This document shows positions 42,813 to 44,241 of a stretch of DNA of 44,241 bases, piece after piece. Source of the DNA: Sphingobium scionense (GTDB taxonomy: Bacteria; Pseudomonadota; Alphaproteobacteria; Sphingomonadales; Sphingomonadaceae); contig NZ_JACIEU010000033.1 in the NCBI RefSeq assembly GCF_014197035.1, positions 1 through 44,241 on the forward strand, written 5' to 3'. The notes below the pieces were generated by a model, which was not told the origin of the DNA, did not search any database, and saw nothing but the letters and a program-made list of their open reading frames with translations. The position numbers and the translations under genes are program-made. Numbering within the stretch: the first letter of the stretch is position 1; the number at the start of each line of letters is the position of its first letter.

Positions 42813-42865
42813 ATGTATCTATGCTACATGTATCACCGGGTTGGAAACATGCAACAAGAATGCAT
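42813..42865. promoter_or_regulatory. Two NsrR-type palindromes in the nsrR / trHb divergent region
   Basis: Site 1 is ATGTA (42813-42817), seven bases, TACAT (42825-42829). Site 2 is ATGCA (42849-42853), seven bases, TGCAT (42861-42865). Both fit the NsrR consensus ATGYA-N7-TRCAT. Placed between the start codons at 42795 (minus) and 42911 (plus), they can repress both the NO-detoxification operon and nsrR itself. Confidence 0.75.
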
Positions 42866-42910
42866 ATATATTAGTGCAGCGTCGATTGGGCGCTGTGACC
42901 GGGAAGCGAC

Positions 42911-43336
42911 ATGAAGCTGACGCGCTACACCGACTATGCCCTTAGGGTGCTGCTTTACCTTGGAGCGCGGCCTGATCGGCTATGCTCGATTTCCGAGATG
43001 GCGGGTGCCTATGCGATCTCGCAAAACCATTTGATGAAGGTGGTTCACGACCTCGGAAAAGCAGGCTTTGTAGCGAGCGCTCGGGGACGTCTTGGCGGAA
43101 TTCGGCTCGCGCGACCGCCGGGTGAGATTATCATCGGATCGGTCGTGCGGCACACGGAGGATGGGTTCGATCTGGTCGATTGCGGAAGCTGCATCATCGC
43201 GCCGGCGTGCGGAGCGACGGGCGTTCTTCGCGAGGCGCTTGCCGCATTCATGGCCGTGCTCGACAGCTACACGCTCGACGACCTGTTGGCGAGGCGGGTC
43301 GATATGCTCAGTCTCTTTGCACCCGAAGCGGTATAG
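42911..43336 (+). CDS. nsrR: NsrR: Rrf2 family NO-sensing Fe-S repressor
   Basis: The 141-residue regulator starts MKLTRYTDYALRVLLYLGA, the usual NsrR beginning. A winged HTH (SQNHLMKVVHDLGKAGFVASARGRLGGIRL) follows, then the three cluster Cys in DCGSCIIAPACG. The Fe-S cluster reacts with NO and the repressor leaves the DNA. Divergent placement and the two palindromes support the call. Confidence 0.93.
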   Translation: MKLTRYTDYALRVLLYLGARPDRLCSISEMAGAYAISQNHLMKVVHDLGKAGFVASARGRLGGIRLARPPGEIIIGSVVRHTEDGFDLVDCGSCIIAPACGATGVLREALAAFMAVLDSYTLDDLLARRVDMLSLFAPEAV

Positions 43337-43347
43337 AGGCTCTGCCG

Positions 43348-43575
43348 ATGGAGGAGGAATGCGCGCGCTATCGTTGTGAGGGAGAAGATGGCTCGCCGAT
43401 CACCGTTTTGGAGTTTCAATACTTCGGTCAAGCTGAAACGAAACCCGGCCGACGCCGTTACCCAGGTGCGCAGCGCCTAGCTCTCTCTACCGGAGAGCCT
43501 GTCCGGTATATCGACCCCACCACATTTGAGGTCATCGGCAGCGGAGAGCTTCTTCGGCGATGCGACCGAACCTGA
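43348..43575 (+). CDS. Small conserved-looking protein of unknown function
   Basis: The 75-residue reading starts MEEECARYRCEGEDGSPITV and continues VLEFQYFGQAE…RRYPGAQRLALSTGEPVRYIDPTTFEVIGSGELLRR. The alternation of hydrophobic and polar residues looks like a β-rich domain. A GAGG lies upstream, 11 bp after nsrR. I do not know its function. It overlaps an opposite-strand reading of 60 codons that I consider less likely. Confidence 0.55.
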   Translation: MEEECARYRCEGEDGSPITVLEFQYFGQAETKPGRRRYPGAQRLALSTGEPVRYIDPTTFEVIGSGELLRRCDRT

Positions 43576-43655
43576 GGCGCGTGCCGCCCTTTGCCAGTTT
43601 TCTCGGCGAACCAACTCCTCAAAGCGGCAGAGCGGGATCGAATCCGGGGTCTCGC

Positions 43656-43782
43656 TCATGCACCAAACCCCTTCTCCAGACCAGCAATCAGATCGTCCAA
43701 ATGCCCAAGCCCAATCGAAAGCCGTAGCACGCCATCGCTGATGCCGGCCATTTGCCGCGCCTCGCCCCGCGAACGGCCGACA
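43656..43782 (-). pseudogene. metZ/metB-like Cys/Met-metabolism PLP enzyme, 3' fragment
   Basis: The minus strand reads RGEARQMAGISDGVLRLSIGLGHLDDLIAGLEKGFGA and then TGA (43658-43656). This is the conserved C-terminus of the cystathionine γ-synthase / O-succinylhomoserine sulfhydrylase family (AGISDGLLRLSVGLE...DLIADL). Further right the frame is lost. Only the tail of the gene is present. Confidence 0.65.
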
Positions 43783-44241
43783 CACCCGAAACCCGTCGTT
43801 CACGGTTGTACTGTTGAATGGCAGGAAAGTCCCAAGACTAGACCTGAACTGGCACAGGACTCGAACTATTGCGTCCATCGCCGTCCAGCCTTTTCCACGA
43901 ATTGAAGGCATGCTAGTGATGCCCCGGCGATTTCGTACGTCAATGATTTGGCAGAAAAATCAATCGCTTAGGATGCCCTGCAGAAAGCTCTTCTGCCCCA
44001 TCGTCCAGTGACGTCCAAGCTGGTCCAGCAGCGTCCTGATATCAAGAGACTGGAACGGCGTAGCCCAGTCTAACGATGACCTTCTGAGGCATCTCATTCA
44101 TCACCGCAGTTGCCATCGGTGATCAGCGCTTCGTGGCTGCTGCCGACCAAAGCACGAACCCGCTCCGCGGGAGGGTCGCTTGGGGTGACGTAGCGTAGTA
44201 TTTGTGAGGCTTTCGGCGGGGCGGCGTCGCCCGCCGACGGT
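43783..44241. other. Right edge without a recognised gene
   Basis: No reading frame in these 459 bp looks like a real protein, and no RNA gene or repeat was recognised. It may contain diverged remains of the metZ-like gene. Confidence 0.35.

Noticed and set aside
43477..43659. Minus-strand 60-codon reading starting MSETPDSIPLCRFEELVRRE, overlapping the metZ-like stop
   Set aside because: It overlaps the better-looking plus-strand 75-residue gene and has no recognised domain; probably debris behind the metZ fragment, though not excluded.

Overview
The window looks like high-GC alphaproteobacterial accessory DNA, most likely from the Sphingomonadaceae (Sphingomonas/Sphingobium/Sphingopyxis). 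The support is codon use, MerR/CadR-type promoters, a DUF1289 gene beside dmeF, and an NsrR/cbb3 cluster of alphaproteobacterial type. This assignment is inferred from gene content, not from a marker gene. No rRNA, tRNA or CRISPR array was recognised.

Layout. (1) 1-6.2 kb: a decayed copD 3' end, a convergent HhH/nuclease-like gene, an orphan fliQ, a thioredoxin-reductase-like flavoprotein, then a copper P-type ATPase and cueR behind a CueR-type promoter. (2) 6.2-18.5 kb: a divalent-metal (Cd/Pb/Zn type) region. Two small secreted Cys proteins precede a cytochrome c-FTR1 fusion permease, a CDF transporter-SAM methyltransferase-MAPEG operon, one CadR/PbrR-like MerR regulator, and a CDF-His-rich protein-czcCBA operon. 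Three near-identical MerR-type operators tie these units into one small regulon. (3) 18.5-19.1 kb: a recombination scar with an arsH 3' fragment, an intact merR paralogue with its operator, and a cueR 3' fragment fused to the operator edge. (4) 19.1-20.5 kb: dmeR-dmeF-DUF1289 (Ni/Co). (5) 20.6-24.2 kb: arsR, two unrelated arsenate reductases, acr3, arsN2 and arsH, tightly overlapping. (6) 24.2-25.3 kb: a merR-like regulator facing merT and a GDCCVxC protein, without merA. (7) 25.4-32.7 kb: a mobile/defence block with a tyrosine recombinase coupled to a TIR-like gene, a PD-(D/E)XK-like nuclease coupled to an Eco57I-class methyltransferase, a small ribbon-helix-helix-like gene, 24-bp tandem repeats, a LexA-type box and a decayed SRAP gene. 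(8) 33.0-43.6 kb: a cbb3 oxidase cluster (ccoNOQP, ccoI, ccoS plus unusual small genes) lying in the same orientation as a nitric-oxide detoxification operon (group III truncated haemoglobin, DUF1971, flavohaemoglobin, CopD-like membrane protein). A divergent nsrR follows, with two good NsrR palindromes between. (9) The right edge holds a metZ/metB-like 3' fragment and unassigned DNA.

How it works together. Copper, divalent metals, Ni/Co, arsenic and thiophilic metals each have a dedicated sensor next to the exporter it should control. The fragments of copD, arsH, cueR, DUF1289, SRAP and metZ show that the island was assembled from several sources. The most interesting candidates for new biology are the metal-regulated CDF-methyltransferase-MAPEG operon, the TIR-like/recombinase plus nuclease/methyltransferase block, and the atypical cco accessory genes.
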